Positions 47,091 to 55,617 of a stretch of 64,000 bases of DNA are shown here, piece by piece. The notes beneath the pieces are model-generated. The model saw only the letters and a list, made by a program, of their open reading frames with translations, ran no database searches and was not told the origin of the DNA. Numbering within the stretch: the first letter of the stretch is position 1; each line of letters begins with the position of its first letter. The translations under genes were made by a program, and so were the position numbers. The stretch comes from Paenibacillus aestuarii (GTDB lineage Bacteria; Bacillota; Bacilli; Paenibacillales; NBRC-103111): positions 216,994-280,993 of the forward strand of contig NZ_JAQFVF010000080.1 of NCBI RefSeq assembly GCF_027789125.1. The letters are read 5' to 3'.

Positions 47091-47126
47091 TAACCAAAGG
47101 AAGTAAGCGCCCTGGTTTTCTTCTTG

Positions 47127-47167
47127 CAAAAAAGAACAGCCGAGTAAACTTTTACTCGAACTGCTCT
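47127..47167 (-). terminator. Terminator between the decayed AraC gene and GH35
   Basis: CGAGTAAA pairs with TTTACTCG, with an outer partly paired stem. On the minus strand the hairpin is followed by TTCTTTTTTG. It ends the GH35 transcript and may work in both directions. Confidence 0.75.
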
Positions 47168-47189
47168 TGAGTTCTGTTCGATTTTCCTT

Positions 47190-48962
47190 TTAACCTAAAT
47201 CCGGCTTCTCCGTCAACTCAATAACCGCATTCTCCGTATGGTGCAATTCCAAAATGACGATTTCGTTCTTTCCTTCGCGAAGCAGAGGCGCCGGCAAGTA
47301 TAAGGTCTTCTGAGGGCCTTGTTCCCAATAACGACCCAAGTTGAAGCCGTTAATCCAGACTACGCCCTTAGACCAGCCTTCCAAGCGAACAAACGTATCG
47401 CCTAACGAATCCGCCGTGAACTCACCACGGTAAAAAGCGGGCCGGTCTTTTCGTGGATTACTCTCCGGAATACGTCCGAAAGGAACCGAAGACGTAGTGT
47501 CTAACGGGAGCGGATAGATGGTCCAGTCGAACAAAAACTGGTTATTCATCCGAACCCCTTCGGTGATACCTTTAAAATCCTTCAAATGGGGCCCATAATT
47601 GACACGGCCCATATTTTCGACGACGATGTCAAGCTTTGCGCCTCCGGCCGGAATATCCAGCGGTAGCGACTGCTCGTTCCAGCGTTCCACAGTACCTTGA
47701 TATATTCCATTCAGGAATATCTGCGCCCGGTCGTGTACTTCCTGCAAATGCAATTTCTCACCGTTGCGTGGCCCGGAAACATGCGTCGAATAAACGATAA
47801 AGCCGTAGCTTTGTCCAAGCTTCTCCATCGGCTCCGGGCAGACACTTCTTACTGGCTCGGAGAGCTGCTGCAAATGGTCAAGCAGGTCCGCTTTTTCGCT
47901 CATGGCGACGCGGCCATAGCTCTTCTTAGCAATTGGTTCCGGGAGTTCCGGGAACTCCTTCACATCCATGCCCAAATAGCTCGCAATGACGCTCCGTACT
48001 GCTCGGTATTTCTCCGTTATATCGCCGCATTCGGAAAGCGGAGAATCGTAATCGTAACTGGTGATTGTCGCTCCATACAGATCGCCATTATTTGCGCCGT
48101 CGTTAGCGCCATTGTAGAATCCGAAGTTCGTCCCCCCGTGGAACATGTAAAAGTTGACGGATGCTCCCGCCCGCAGCATGCGGTCGAATACATTCGCGGC
48201 ATCGCCTGCATCGCGCGTATGATGCGGCTTCAGCCAATGGTCGAACCAGCCGTTCCAATACTCCATGCACACTAGCGGCTCATCGGCGCGATACTCGCGG
48301 AACTTCTCGAACGCTTCCTCCGGTCTGGAGCCGAAATTGACCGTAGCCAGCGTACCGGGAAGTGTCCCCCCTTGCAGCATTCCGTCCTCGGGTCCGTCGG
48401 AAGTAAACAGAAGCACATCTACGCCGCGATTCACAAGGCCGTCTCGTAAATAAGCTAAGTAGTTCTTGTCATTTCCGTAGCTGCCATATTCATTCTCGAT
48501 CTGCATGGCGATGATCGACCCGCCGTTCGTGCTGAGCAGCGGAGTAAGTCGCGGGATCAAAGCGTCATAATATCTGTCAACTTTTTCTAGATACGTGTTG
48601 TCCATGCAGCGAAGCCGGATATCCGGGTATTGCAGCAGCCATGCCGGAAACCCGCCAAACTCCCACTCTGCGCAAATGTACGGGCTCGGACGCACGATCA
48701 CATGCAGCCCCATATCCCCAGCTAGCTTGGTAAAGCGTTCCACGTCCGCAAGCCCTTCAAAGTTGAATACATTCTCCTGAGGCTCATGCAAATTCCAAGC
48801 TAGGTAGGTTTCTACCGTATTGAACCCGCAGGCTTTCAGTTTAAGCAACCGGTCTTCCCAATACTCGGGCACAACCCGAAAGTAATGAATAGCTCCGGAT
48901 ATGATTTGAAAAGGTTTTCCATCTAAAAGAAACTGCTTGTTTTTGGCTTCTAAAATGGCCAT
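47190..48962 (-). CDS. GH35 beta-galactosidase
   Basis: 590 residues, no signal peptide. The GH35 catalytic barrel occupies about 1-330, with GAIHYFRV, TYLAWNLHEP, RPSPYICAEWEFGGFPAWLL, acid/base Glu158 in AMQIENEYGSYG and nucleophile Glu234 in CMEYWNGWFDHW, followed by the galactose-binding-like beta domains (VWINGFNLGRYWEQGPQKTLYLPA). It would release terminal beta-galactose from small oligosaccharides in the cytoplasm. GGAGGGAATAAT precedes the ATG. It is alone on its transcript, 36 kb from the galactan cluster. Confidence 0.95.
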   Translation of the reverse strand: MAILEAKNKQFLLDGKPFQIISGAIHYFRVVPEYWEDRLLKLKACGFNTVETYLAWNLHEPQENVFNFEGLADVERFTKLAGDMGLHVIVRPSPYICAEWEFGGFPAWLLQYPDIRLRCMDNTYLEKVDRYYDALIPRLTPLLSTNGGSIIAMQIENEYGSYGNDKNYLAYLRDGLVNRGVDVLLFTSDGPEDGMLQGGTLPGTLATVNFGSRPEEAFEKFREYRADEPLVCMEYWNGWFDHWLKPHHTRDAGDAANVFDRMLRAGASVNFYMFHGGTNFGFYNGANDGANNGDLYGATITSYDYDSPLSECGDITEKYRAVRSVIASYLGMDVKEFPELPEPIAKKSYGRVAMSEKADLLDHLQQLSEPVRSVCPEPMEKLGQSYGFIVYSTHVSGPRNGEKLHLQEVHDRAQIFLNGIYQGTVERWNEQSLPLDIPAGGAKLDIVVENMGRVNYGPHLKDFKGITEGVRMNNQFLFDWTIYPLPLDTTSSVPFGRIPESNPRKDRPAFYRGEFTADSLGDTFVRLEGWSKGVVWINGFNLGRYWEQGPQKTLYLPAPLLREGKNEIVILELHHTENAVIELTEKPDLG

Positions 48963-49345
48963 ATTATTCCCTCCGGCATTTGATTGCTAATAATTTTGTC
49001 ATTACTTATCATCGCTGAAACTATACCGGATACTCAATCTCCAAAATGAGCATTTTCTATACCAAATGCGCCAAATCGATGATATCTTGAAACTATGTTG
49101 GACGAACGAAAAGAATAACGACATGGTTGATTACATAAGAGCTAATATCGTTAGTACCTGAATTCGTTATGTTAAAAAACTAAACCATGTCCAGTTTCAC
49201 GGGCATGGTTTAACTTCATTTCTTATTTGTGTAGAGCTTTACCCCGATTAGGATGAGACAAACATTTTATCATCCAAACAATCAATTGCTTGTACTAGGT
49301 TTACTGTAAATTGAACACTCTGGCTATTTATCGCTTGTGCATCCT
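48963..49345. other. Intergenic region between GH35 and a small hypothetical gene
   Basis: It holds the presumed GH35 promoter near 48970-49100 and the hairpin at 49175-49212. No open frame with a good start was found. Confidence 0.5.
49175..49212 (-). terminator. Terminator with a 12-bp stem
   Basis: TAAACCATGTCC (49181-49192) pairs with GGGCATGGTTTA (49201-49212) with one G-T pair. On the minus strand it is followed by GTTTTTTAAC. It probably ends the transcript of the gene at 49346-49699. Confidence 0.7.
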
Positions 49346-49699
49346 TCAGACATCATGCTTCTTCCAACTTAAAACACTCTGCCACCTTCTTGCTTGTTGA
49401 ACTTTTTCAACTCTTTCTTGGCGTCGATGCTTTTTTTCTTTATGAACTTCTCTCTCTGCTTGACTCATAGACTTTGCTTTAAAAAAAATTTCACTAATCT
49501 CTTTAGAAACTCTCTCCCTATCAAGTTCTTTACGCATTTGAAGCGCTCCCCACGATTCACCTTGATCCCAAGCGGTTTGTAATTCAAATGCCACTTTATC
49601 CGCAAGCTCTTCTGTAGGCAATTCCATTATAGGAGAATCAAACACACCATCAGCTACAATAACCAAATATTTACCCTCTTTGATGACCGATTTATACAA
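49346..49699 (-). CDS. Hypothetical protein with a basic C-terminal helix
   Basis: 117 residues with a TTG start after AAGGAGATAATAACAA. Residues 1-50 look like a small alpha/beta fold (KEGKYLVIVADGVFDSP). The second half is a highly charged, probably coiled-coil helix rich in Lys, Arg and Glu (REVHKEKKHRRQERVEKVQQ). I do not recognise a family. It has its own terminator. Confidence 0.55.
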   Translation of the reverse strand: MYKSVIKEGKYLVIVADGVFDSPIMELPTEELADKVAFELQTAWDQGESWGALQMRKELDRERVSKEISEIFFKAKSMSQAEREVHKEKKHRRQERVEKVQQARRWQSVLSWKKHDV

Positions 49700-49826
49700 T
49701 TGTTATTATCTCCTTTTAAGAAGCTTACAAAGTATTAACAATCTTTCCCTCTATATTGCTTTAAGAAGATTCAGCATAAACACCGGCAATTAATACACTC
49801 TTAAGTCATCCCAACAACTGAACGTC

Positions 49827-49979
49827 CTATAGATACATTTCCTGGTCAATTTTTGTTATCAATCCAGAAATTTGTTGATATCCCTTTTCATCAAAGACCG
49901 TTACTACAACGAACTGCCGATCTAGAAGGGCTTCAGACATCACAATTGCAATCTTCTTTTCTTCACGATTAGTTGCCAT
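49827..49979 (-). CDS. Small hypothetical protein, possibly YolD-like
   Basis: 50 residues from the ATG at 49979 (GAGGTGATTGATTT upstream) to TAG. It starts MATNREEKKIAIVMSEALL and contains GYQQISGLITKIDQEM; an ISGxIxxID stretch is seen in YolD-like proteins, though this one is shorter and the match is weak. It lies alone between the 117-residue gene and sigK. Confidence 0.45.
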   Translation of the reverse strand: MATNREEKKIAIVMSEALLDRQFVVVTVFDEKGYQQISGLITKIDQEMYL

Positions 49980-50073
49980 AAATCAATCACCTCACAGGAG
50001 AACGTTAGTTCCTAGTATACTTTAGTCGAGATAGCCAGTAAAAAATTTGTACTCTAGAACTACAATAAAAATA

Positions 50074-50109
50074 AAAGTCTGCTCCAGAAATTTCAAGAGA
50101 GCAGACTTT
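50074..50109 (-). terminator. Terminator downstream of sigK
   Basis: AAAGTCTGCTC pairs with GAGCAGACTTT across a 14-base loop. On the minus strand it is followed by TTATTTTTATTG. It is the likely end of the sigK transcript. Confidence 0.8.
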
Positions 50110-50245
50110 AGCTTATACACATCACAGCTCCCGAGCGAATGATGGTTTCCTTTGGAATAACGATATACTCCGCGCCTCAGCCTTCAAGCGCCGGTCCCAC
50201 AAATACTCTTGAACTTTTTGTTTCTAATTCGTTAAATTCACTCAC
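50108..50245 (-). pseudogene. Small ORF coupled to sigK, broken by an in-frame TGA
   Basis: A GTG at 50245 overlaps the sigK stop (GTGA) and opens a frame MSEFNELETKSSRVFVGPALEG, then TGA (50177-50179), then GAEYIVIPKETIIRSGAVMCIS and TAA inside the terminator stem. The two halves read as one coherent small protein in which TGG or similar became TGA. The family is not recognised. It may be a decayed gene or chance. Confidence 0.3.
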
Positions 50246-50943
50246 CGCTTTGCCTTATAAAACTCATGATACAACTTCATCAGCGCCCGCTTCTCTATCC
50301 TTGACACGTAGCTCCGACTAATCCCCAGCTCCTTCGCAATCTCCCGCTGCGTCCGCTCCTCGCCGCCAAGCTCCAACCCAAACCTGCCAACAACGACCTC
50401 TTTTTCCCGGTCATCCAATATATCTAAATTCTTATAAATTTTGCTCTTCTCAATCTTGAGCTGCACCTTCTCCACGACATCGTCGGCTTCCGTTCCGAGG
50501 ATATCGATCAAAGTGATCTCGTTGCCTTCTTTGTCCGTGCCGATCGGATCATGCAACGAAACATCCTTCCGCGTCTTCTTTAGCGAACGAAGATGCATCA
50601 GGATCTCATTTTCGATACAACGCGCTGCGAACGTCGCCAGCTTCGTACCCTTATTTGGCGAGAACGACTCGATCGCTTTAATGAGCCCAATGGTACCGAT
50701 GGAGATGAGATCCTCGAGATCCTCACCCGTATTATCGAATTTTTTCACTATATGGGCGACTAACCTTAGATTGTGCTCGATCAGCATATTTCTTGAATGG
50801 TCATTGCCTTCAGCCATCAGCCTAAGGTGCTTCTCTTCTTCTTCTTCGGTTAGAGGTTGTGGAAACGCATTATTCTTGACATAAGATACAAGCAAAGTTA
50901 GCTGCTTGATCAACAATGCAATTGCGCTAAACAGTCCAGGCAT
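50242..50943 (-). CDS. sigK: RNA polymerase sigma-K factor (late mother-cell sporulation)
   Basis: 233 residues from the ATG at 50943 (GGGGGTGG six bases upstream). The hydrophobic N-terminus (LFSAIALLIKQLTLLVSYVKNNAFPQPL) is the pro-sequence removed during sporulation. Region 2 is HNLRLVAHIVKKFDNTGEDLEDLISIGTIGLIKAIESFSPNKGTKLATFAARCIENEILMHLR; region 4 is EVVVGRFGLELGGEERTQREIAKELGISRSYVSRIEKRALMKLY. It is uninterrupted here, unlike species where a skin prophage splits it. Confidence 0.96.
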   Translation of the reverse strand: MPGLFSAIALLIKQLTLLVSYVKNNAFPQPLTEEEEEKHLRLMAEGNDHSRNMLIEHNLRLVAHIVKKFDNTGEDLEDLISIGTIGLIKAIESFSPNKGTKLATFAARCIENEILMHLRSLKKTRKDVSLHDPIGTDKEGNEITLIDILGTEADDVVEKVQLKIEKSKIYKNLDILDDREKEVVVGRFGLELGGEERTQREIAKELGISRSYVSRIEKRALMKLYHEFYKAKR

Positions 50944-51054
50944 TCCAGCCACCCCCTTGAGGTTTTGCGGATCATAGCTGCTTCGGAAGTCTCCGCTTAG
51001 AGATTAGTATTAGTGTATGTGGGTTTGTGCCTAGAAGTGCCTGTACGTAATAAG

Positions 51055-51222
51055 TTACTTCAATTCGTCTGCGTCTGGGAACGTTCGATTGATACTAAAC
51101 TGAGACAGCAGCTTTAATCTTCTTTCATTAAATTCAGCCATCGCTTTCTCTTTTGAGATCTCCATCAAATAAAACCTTAGGTTAATATTCATAACCTCTC
51201 TGTAGCTTCTAATTTCAGACAT
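51055..51222 (-). CDS. Small hypothetical protein upstream of sigK
   Basis: 55 residues if started at the ATG at 51222: MSEIRSYREVMNINLRFYLM followed by a charged helix and DADELK. Composition looks protein-like (amphipathic helices), but the ribosome binding site (GGGA, 9 bases) is weak. The start lies at the edge of the IS110 fragment on the other strand, so the original 5' end may have been lost. Confidence 0.35.
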   Translation of the reverse strand: MSEIRSYREVMNINLRFYLMEISKEKAMAEFNERRLKLLSQFSINRTFPDADELK

Positions 51223-51510
51223 GTTAAAGAATCCCATCGAAGAATATGACCTTACGCAAAGCCAGCTTGAACGGATTGAGAATGAGATCCATATCATTCT
51301 TAAACGTATTCCGTATGCTCAGAAACTTTGTGTATGGTCATGACTAATCCGGAGTTCCGCGCTTTACACCGCTACAACGTAGAAGAAAAGAAGAAAAAGA
51401 AGATGAAATCCATCATGAAACTATGTGGTAAAGTAGCTCGCTTGTTAGTCGGTCTGGCTAGAAGCAGCGAGGAATACGATTCAACTCGAGTTTTCCCAAA
51501 AGAAGCTTAA
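51221..51510 (+). pseudogene. C-terminal fragment of an IS110-family transposase (internally deleted)
   Basis: One frame gives EEYDLTQSQLERIENEIHII and RIPYAQKLCVWS with a stop; two bases further on another frame continues NPEFRALHRYNVEEKKKKKM and KSIMKLCGKVARLLVGLARS to 51510. These match the coiled-coil before, and the basic tail after, the Tnp_IS116 domain of IS110 transposases. The roughly 80 residues in between (the active-site serine part) are deleted. Confidence 0.7.
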
Positions 51511-51758
51511 AAAAAGATTATTCTCACCAGCTCATGCATTCGCAGGATGAAGAAGCACGGAGTATCGGGAGACGTTGCGCAAAAGGGCTCTGACCCGTTC
51601 CGTTAGAAAGACCGACCTCCACCCCTTAGTTTAGATGTGACGAAGCATTCCTGTAGAGCGTTAATTTTTGGCTTTGTAAAAAGAAAAGCTCCCTCGTAAG
51701 ATGGAATTGTGCACTGGGTCAATAGCCCGAATATTCCGATCTAGGAGGATGCTTCACT
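51511..51758 (+). other. Spacer joining IS110 3' and 5' ends (probable right-end/left-end junction)
   Basis: The 248 bases lie between an IS110 C-terminal fragment and an N-terminal fragment in the same orientation. They should contain the element's right end, left end and 5' non-coding region, where IS110-group elements encode a bridge RNA. I could not fix the exact joint. AGGAGGATGCTTCACT at the end is the ribosome binding site of the downstream fragment. Confidence 0.4.
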
Positions 51759-52019
51759 ATGAAGTTTAAGCAGAATGACGTCCAAAATCAACGGATAGAA
51801 CACATTACCAGTTATCATCTTGTTGTTGGTATCGACATCGCCAAAGAGACTCAAGTCGCTCGAACTGTCACCTTCCGTGGTATCGAGTTGGGTAGGCCCT
51901 GTTCTTTTAAAAACGACGATGTTGGTTTTCAAAAACTACTAATTTGGATTAAATCTATACAAAAACAACACTTAAGGTTACCGTCGCTTGTATCAGTCGC
52001 TATATTGCAGGCAAAATGA
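51759..52019 (+). pseudogene. N-terminal fragment of an IS110-family transposase
   Basis: 86 codons. MKFKQNDVQNQRIEHITSYH is followed by LVVGIDIAKETQVARTVTFR, the first catalytic Asp region of the DEDD (RuvC-like) domain, and GIELGRPCSFKNDDVGFQKL. Similarity stops near residue 78, where the frame enters the 3' end of the convergent histidine kinase gene. Only the first fifth of the transposase remains. Confidence 0.8.
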
Positions 52020-53049
52020 TTTCAATCGTTGTTCCTTTCCCCACGGTGCTTCGGATGTCAAAAATACCGTTATGATTTTGAATAATGCCTTTACTGACCA
52101 TTATACCTAAACCAGTTCCAGACTCTTTTGTTGTAAAAAACGGCTGTCCTATTTTCTGAAGTACTTCTCCCGGAATACCGCATCCATTGTCAACAAAATT
52201 TATGGAAATACTCTTTATCAATTTTTTAACCTCAATGCGCAGTTCTCCCCCGTCAGGCATCGATTCAATGGCATTTTTCGTCATATTGATAAATACTTGT
52301 TTAAGGCTGCTATGGCATTTAATTAGAGGCAAATCCGCTTCGAAATACTTCTTGATTTCAACGTTATAGAGTTTTGCATGTGCCTCTAGAAGTGTAACAA
52401 CATGATCCAACATACACGAAACGCTTCCAAAACCAAAATTCTCTGTGGCAGGCTTGGCCAATACCAATAATTCACTGACAATCTCATTGATTCTATCTAT
52501 TTCGGCCAACATGACTTTATACCGTGTTTTCTTTTCAGAATCCTCATTTAGAATCACCTGAACGAATCCGCGCAAACATGTTAAGGGATTCCTAATTTCA
52601 TGAGCGATTCCTGCCGCCAACTGCCCCACCATAGATAGCTTTTCGGATTCTCTTATCTTCTCTTCCTTTATTTTTTGCTCGGTAATATCGACTATTTGAG
52701 ATATGAAATGTAATAATTCCCCTTTGTCGTCCCGCTCGACAGTGACACTTAGCAATCCCCAGATCACTTCACCGGATTTATGAATATATTTTTTCTCCAA
52801 TCTGTAACTGTCGATCTCACCGGCAATCGATTTAGCCCTCAACTCCAAATTAATTTTTAATTCTTCCGGATATGATACATCTTGGAAGGTGAGGTTGATT
52901 AATTCATTTTCACTATATCCTAGCATCTTGCAGATAGACTGATTCACTTTCATAAATTTTCCACCCGGGGATACAAAAGCCATACCGATAGGTGAGTCCT
53001 CAAATGCTTTTATAAACAAATGCTGATCTTGCCATCTTTTTTCGAGCAT
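52000..53049 (-). CDS. PAS-domain sensor histidine kinase (sporulation-kinase type)
   Basis: 349 residues from the ATG at 53049, supported by GGAGACCAAT; a longer frame to 53148 lacks a binding site. A PAS domain is at about 10-125 (AFEDSPIGMAFVSPGGKFMKVNQSICKMLGYSE; PAC part YIHKSGEVIWGLLSVTVERDD), HisKA at about 140-205 with His in GIAHEIRNPLTCLRG, and HATPase at about 240-345 (NMTKNAIESM, DNGCGIPGE, GTGLGIMVSKGII). No membrane helix, so it is cytoplasmic. It resembles KinA/KinE-like kinases feeding Spo0F; no regulator gene is adjacent. The IS110 fragment abuts its 3' end. Confidence 0.88.
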   Translation of the reverse strand: MLEKRWQDQHLFIKAFEDSPIGMAFVSPGGKFMKVNQSICKMLGYSENELINLTFQDVSYPEELKINLELRAKSIAGEIDSYRLEKKYIHKSGEVIWGLLSVTVERDDKGELLHFISQIVDITEQKIKEEKIRESEKLSMVGQLAAGIAHEIRNPLTCLRGFVQVILNEDSEKKTRYKVMLAEIDRINEIVSELLVLAKPATENFGFGSVSCMLDHVVTLLEAHAKLYNVEIKKYFEADLPLIKCHSSLKQVFINMTKNAIESMPDGGELRIEVKKLIKSISINFVDNGCGIPGEVLQKIGQPFFTTKESGTGLGIMVSKGIIQNHNGIFDIRSTVGKGTTIEIILPAI

Positions 53050-53508
53050 ATTGGTCTCCGTTTTACTATTAATCTGGCAGTCATTAAGAAGATTTCTCAC
53101 CTGATTATATAACTTAATAAGAGAGCAAACCATGATCTTTTTAGTCATAACAAAAGACGTGGGTAAGGCAATTTTTCAAAATGCATTGACTTGCTTTATT
53201 CAAGAAACTGAGAACAAGATTCGCTCTGGTTCAACTGATGAGCTACAAATGAAATGGATTGAAATCAAAAATCATATTACCTTGGACGACGAGGCATCTC
53301 GAAATATGGCACCGGTAAATTGGAACTAATCTGTCCGTTAATCAGTTGAAAAATACTCCTCCCTGCCCTCTGTCGGGAAAGAAATAATGTTCTTGTCATC
53401 CGACATTTCGGGTCTTCTTCTTCTCCTAGGCATACATCCAACCCAAGTTTTGACCCTGGGCATAAACTGGTTATAAGTCTTATTTCAATAAGGAGTGAGC
53501 CTCGAATT
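53050..53508. other. Intergenic region upstream of the PAS kinase
   Basis: A + strand frame at 53132-53329 ends in DELQMKWIEIKNHITLDDEA and SRNMAPVNWN; it lacks a ribosome binding site and is not recognised, but its second half reads protein-like and could be a gene remnant. AAGGAG near 53490 belongs to the next small gene. Confidence 0.3.
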
Positions 53509-53751
53509 ATGGGATATATGCAACAAACGTCTCCCTATGCCCTGAGTCCCTGGGGGCTTCAACAATGTATATTCCGTTTCACGTATATGCGGCTTAGAAA
53601 CGGAGACAATTTCTGGTTTTTCTTGACGACTGTCAGGCATCAAAGAGTTTATGGCTATAGGTTTTTCGGCGGAAGATGGAATCATTATTCGATTGCATTA
53701 AGAGATATTGTTTCTTTCCATTGTTCTCCTCCGACTCCAACTCCATATTAA
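53509..53751 (+). CDS. Small aromatic-rich hypothetical protein
   Basis: 80 residues, starting MGYMQQTSPYALSPWGLQQC and ending SPPTPTPY. It is rich in Phe, Tyr, Trp and Arg (FRFTYMRLRNGDNFWFFLTT), which resembles small spore-surface proteins of Bacillaceae, although I do not recognise the family. AAGGAG lies 13 bases before the ATG, or closer to the fourth codon's distance range. A strong terminator follows 78 bases downstream, supporting a single-gene transcript. Confidence 0.55.
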   Translation: MGYMQQTSPYALSPWGLQQCIFRFTYMRLRNGDNFWFFLTTVRHQRVYGYRFFGGRWNHYSIALRDIVSFHCSPPTPTPY

Positions 53752-53828
53752 AACACTGCGCCGAATGAAGAAAGCAGACCCAAACATCGTCCACATCTTA
53801 GGATCAATTGCGACATTGCTATTACTCC

Positions 53829-53868
53829 CAAAAAGAACGCCAATCGTTATAGATTAGCGTTCTTTTTG
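53829..53868 (+). terminator. Terminator after the 80-residue gene
   Basis: CAAAAAGAACGC pairs perfectly with GCGTTCTTTTTG, with partial pairing extending inward. The T-rich 3' arm makes it effective on the + strand, and by symmetry on the minus strand too. Confidence 0.85.
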
Positions 53869-53926
53869 CATGACATTATACTGGATCATTAGTAGCAGAA
53901 TGTACAGCCCATTCGCTAATTATAAC

Positions 53927-54146
53927 AAGCACACATGTTGGATTAAACTGCCATTTAGCTTAACGGCTACGTGAAAAAACATTTACTAATCCAACCTATA
54001 CTACCACCGCGATTATGCGCATATGTTTGTGTCGCAAAACGATTAAGTACCTATGTTTGTGTCGTGGGCTCGCGACACAAACATAGGTGCTTTGAATTAA
54101 AAAATCCCCGATTCCAGAGATTTGAAAGCACACATGTTTGTGTCGC
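53927..54146. repeat. Cluster of ATGTTTGTGTCG repeats with a 16-bp inverted pair
   Basis: ATGTTTGTGTCG occurs on the + strand at 54023, 54053 and 54134 and inverted at 54073-54084. The second and the inverted copy form 16-bp perfect arms (54049-54064 and 54073-54088) around an 8-base loop. AAGCACACATGTT occurs at both 53927-53939 and 54126-54138, and GTTGGATTA (53938) faces TAATCCAAC (53987). No gene covers the area. Spacing is irregular, so it is not a CRISPR. Confidence 0.75.
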
Positions 54147-54320
54147 TGTATAGCCTCTCTTTCCTCAGTATCTTTACTTTCAACATACACTTCCGACAAA
54201 AGCCATTTTTCTTATTTTTCCAGATTTATTAGAACTAAACTCCCATTAGCTGAACAGCCTGCCGTATCACGCTGGCAAGCTGTTTAATTAAAGCAACGTG
54301 TCCGATAGCTGAATAGGTTA

Positions 54321-54776
54321 TTATTTGTTATCATGGTATGCCTTCTTTATCCTTTCAATTTGAGCAAGGTGGTTGCGGACATGTTCGACGCGGTATTCCA
54401 TCAATTGCTTAAATGTGAACCGTCCCTGATCGACATATACCCCCACTCGCTCGCTTTGTTCACTAGTTAGATTGTCTAGAATTGTCTGCATGCTGGAACG
54501 TAGGAATTTGAATAGAAGCAAATACTGCTCGCGGTCCAATAAATCATACTCCAAGTTATTCACCCATGCGTCTTGATCAAATGAAATCAGAATTGGCTCA
54601 TCTTCCGCCAGGACTTTTTTTAGTCGAGATGTGGACGAAATCTCTGAGTCTGTTATATGTATAAGGATTTGATGAATGCTCCATTTGTCTGAAGCAGGCT
54701 TGAATCCTTCGATCGCATCCCGAAGCATTTCGTATCCTAAGGCATACTCCTTAAATAAGTCCTCCAATTCAATCAC
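54321..54776 (-). CDS. DinB-superfamily protein
   Basis: 151 residues. A four-helix bundle with the metal-type histidines in KWSIHQILIHITDSE and in VEHVRNHLAQIERI, as in the DinB/YfiT group, some of which are metal-dependent thiol transferases. The function cannot be narrowed. The frame opens with GTG at 54776, but AGGAGGG lies directly in front, so a TTG three codons later (54767) may be the true start. It stands alone. Confidence 0.8.
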   Translation of the reverse strand: MIELEDLFKEYALGYEMLRDAIEGFKPASDKWSIHQILIHITDSEISSTSRLKKVLAEDEPILISFDQDAWVNNLEYDLLDREQYLLLFKFLRSSMQTILDNLTSEQSERVGVYVDQGRFTFKQLMEYRVEHVRNHLAQIERIKKAYHDNK

Positions 54777-54976
54777 CCTCCTTTTTTATTTAAACCAACT
54801 TACCAATCAGAGCAGATAGTACCCTTAGAAAGATACCAATAATTCACTTAGTTCAAATCCCCTTAGTTAGCATAATGCATTATTGCTCTTGTTATTGATA
54901 CACATGCCCTCGGCTATTTGTTGAACACATTTAACTCCTCCGATATATTCAACAAGTGATTAAGTTTTTAAGACTC

Positions 54977-55345
54977 TTAGTTATAAAAAAAACCAACAGG
55001 ATAATTCTCATCTTCTTCAGCCTCTACATCAGGGTAACGACTGAATACTTTTTGAAAATTACCTTGTTTGATCAAGTGGTCGACAAGTTCTTCGATTCTT
55101 TCCCTTCTTATTACGTCAATTAGCAGCATGTCACTGGACCAAAAATATGAACCGTTCATGCATTCACCGGTTTGTATATTCTTTTGCCTCAACGTTTCGA
55201 TATTTTTGTAAGTGAAACAGCTTGCGATCCATTTGGATCGATCCGGAAATACAACAATAACATCGGTACTTTCATCGTTACAATCCCATGAGCCTAAAGG
55301 CCATGTTTCAGCTTCTATCCATATATGACGTTTCGAATAGTTCAT
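54977..55345 (-). CDS. Hypothetical protein
   Basis: 122 residues, starting MNYSKRHIWIEAETWPLGSW and containing DVIVVFPDRSKWIASCFTYK and DMLLIDVIRRERIEELVDHL, with an acidic C-terminus. It has no signal peptide or membrane helix. I do not recognise a named family; the pattern (small, soluble, mixed alpha/beta) is like many immunity or stress proteins, but nothing around it supports such a role. Confidence 0.6.
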   Translation of the reverse strand: MNYSKRHIWIEAETWPLGSWDCNDESTDVIVVFPDRSKWIASCFTYKNIETLRQKNIQTGECMNGSYFWSSDMLLIDVIRRERIEELVDHLIKQGNFQKVFSRYPDVEAEEDENYPVGFFYN

Positions 55346-55393
55346 GCATGTCTCCTCTAATTAGGAAGAATTTGAGCAAACGTGTCCGTTAGA

Positions 55394-55564
55394 TTAATAA
55401 CGTTTTGGTCTCCAATTCACCATTCTGTTCACTTCTTCAAAGGTTTTACATCCCATTAACTTTATCGCATTTGTTCGAATGACGGGGTTGCTTTCAAAAG
55501 CTATCCACTCTGCAATTTCTACCGAAGCGAGTGTTTTCACGTCATAATGCTCACATAGTATCAT
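55394..55564 (-). CDS. Small hypothetical protein
   Basis: 56 residues from the ATG at 55564 to TAA at 55394: MILCEHYDVKTLASVEIAEW, IAFESNPVIRTNAIKLMGCK and TFEEVNRMVNWRPKRY. Its composition looks coding, but no clear ribosome binding site is seen. The frame just upstream (GGLDDFLSEIDFI then stop) also looks protein-like, so this may be the relic of a small operon. Confidence 0.35.
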   Translation of the reverse strand: MILCEHYDVKTLASVEIAEWIAFESNPVIRTNAIKLMGCKTFEEVNRMVNWRPKRY

Positions 55565-55617
55565 TTGTTATATAAAGTCGATTTCAGAAAGAAAGTCGTC
55601 TAATCCCCCTCTCTAAC

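Noticed and set aside
47697..48275. 192-codon open frame on the + strand
   Set aside because: Antisense to the GH35 catalytic domain; a composition artefact of that gene.
50242..50943. Possible skin-type interruption of sigK
   Set aside because: The frame is continuous from the pro-sequence to region 4, so sigK is intact.
53132..53329. Plus-strand frame of 65 codons overlapping the extended PAS kinase start
   Set aside because: No ribosome binding site and no recognised family; kept only as a remark on the intergenic region.
53927..54146. Possible CRISPR array
   Set aside because: The repeats are only 12-16 bases, irregularly spaced and one is inverted; no cas genes are nearby.
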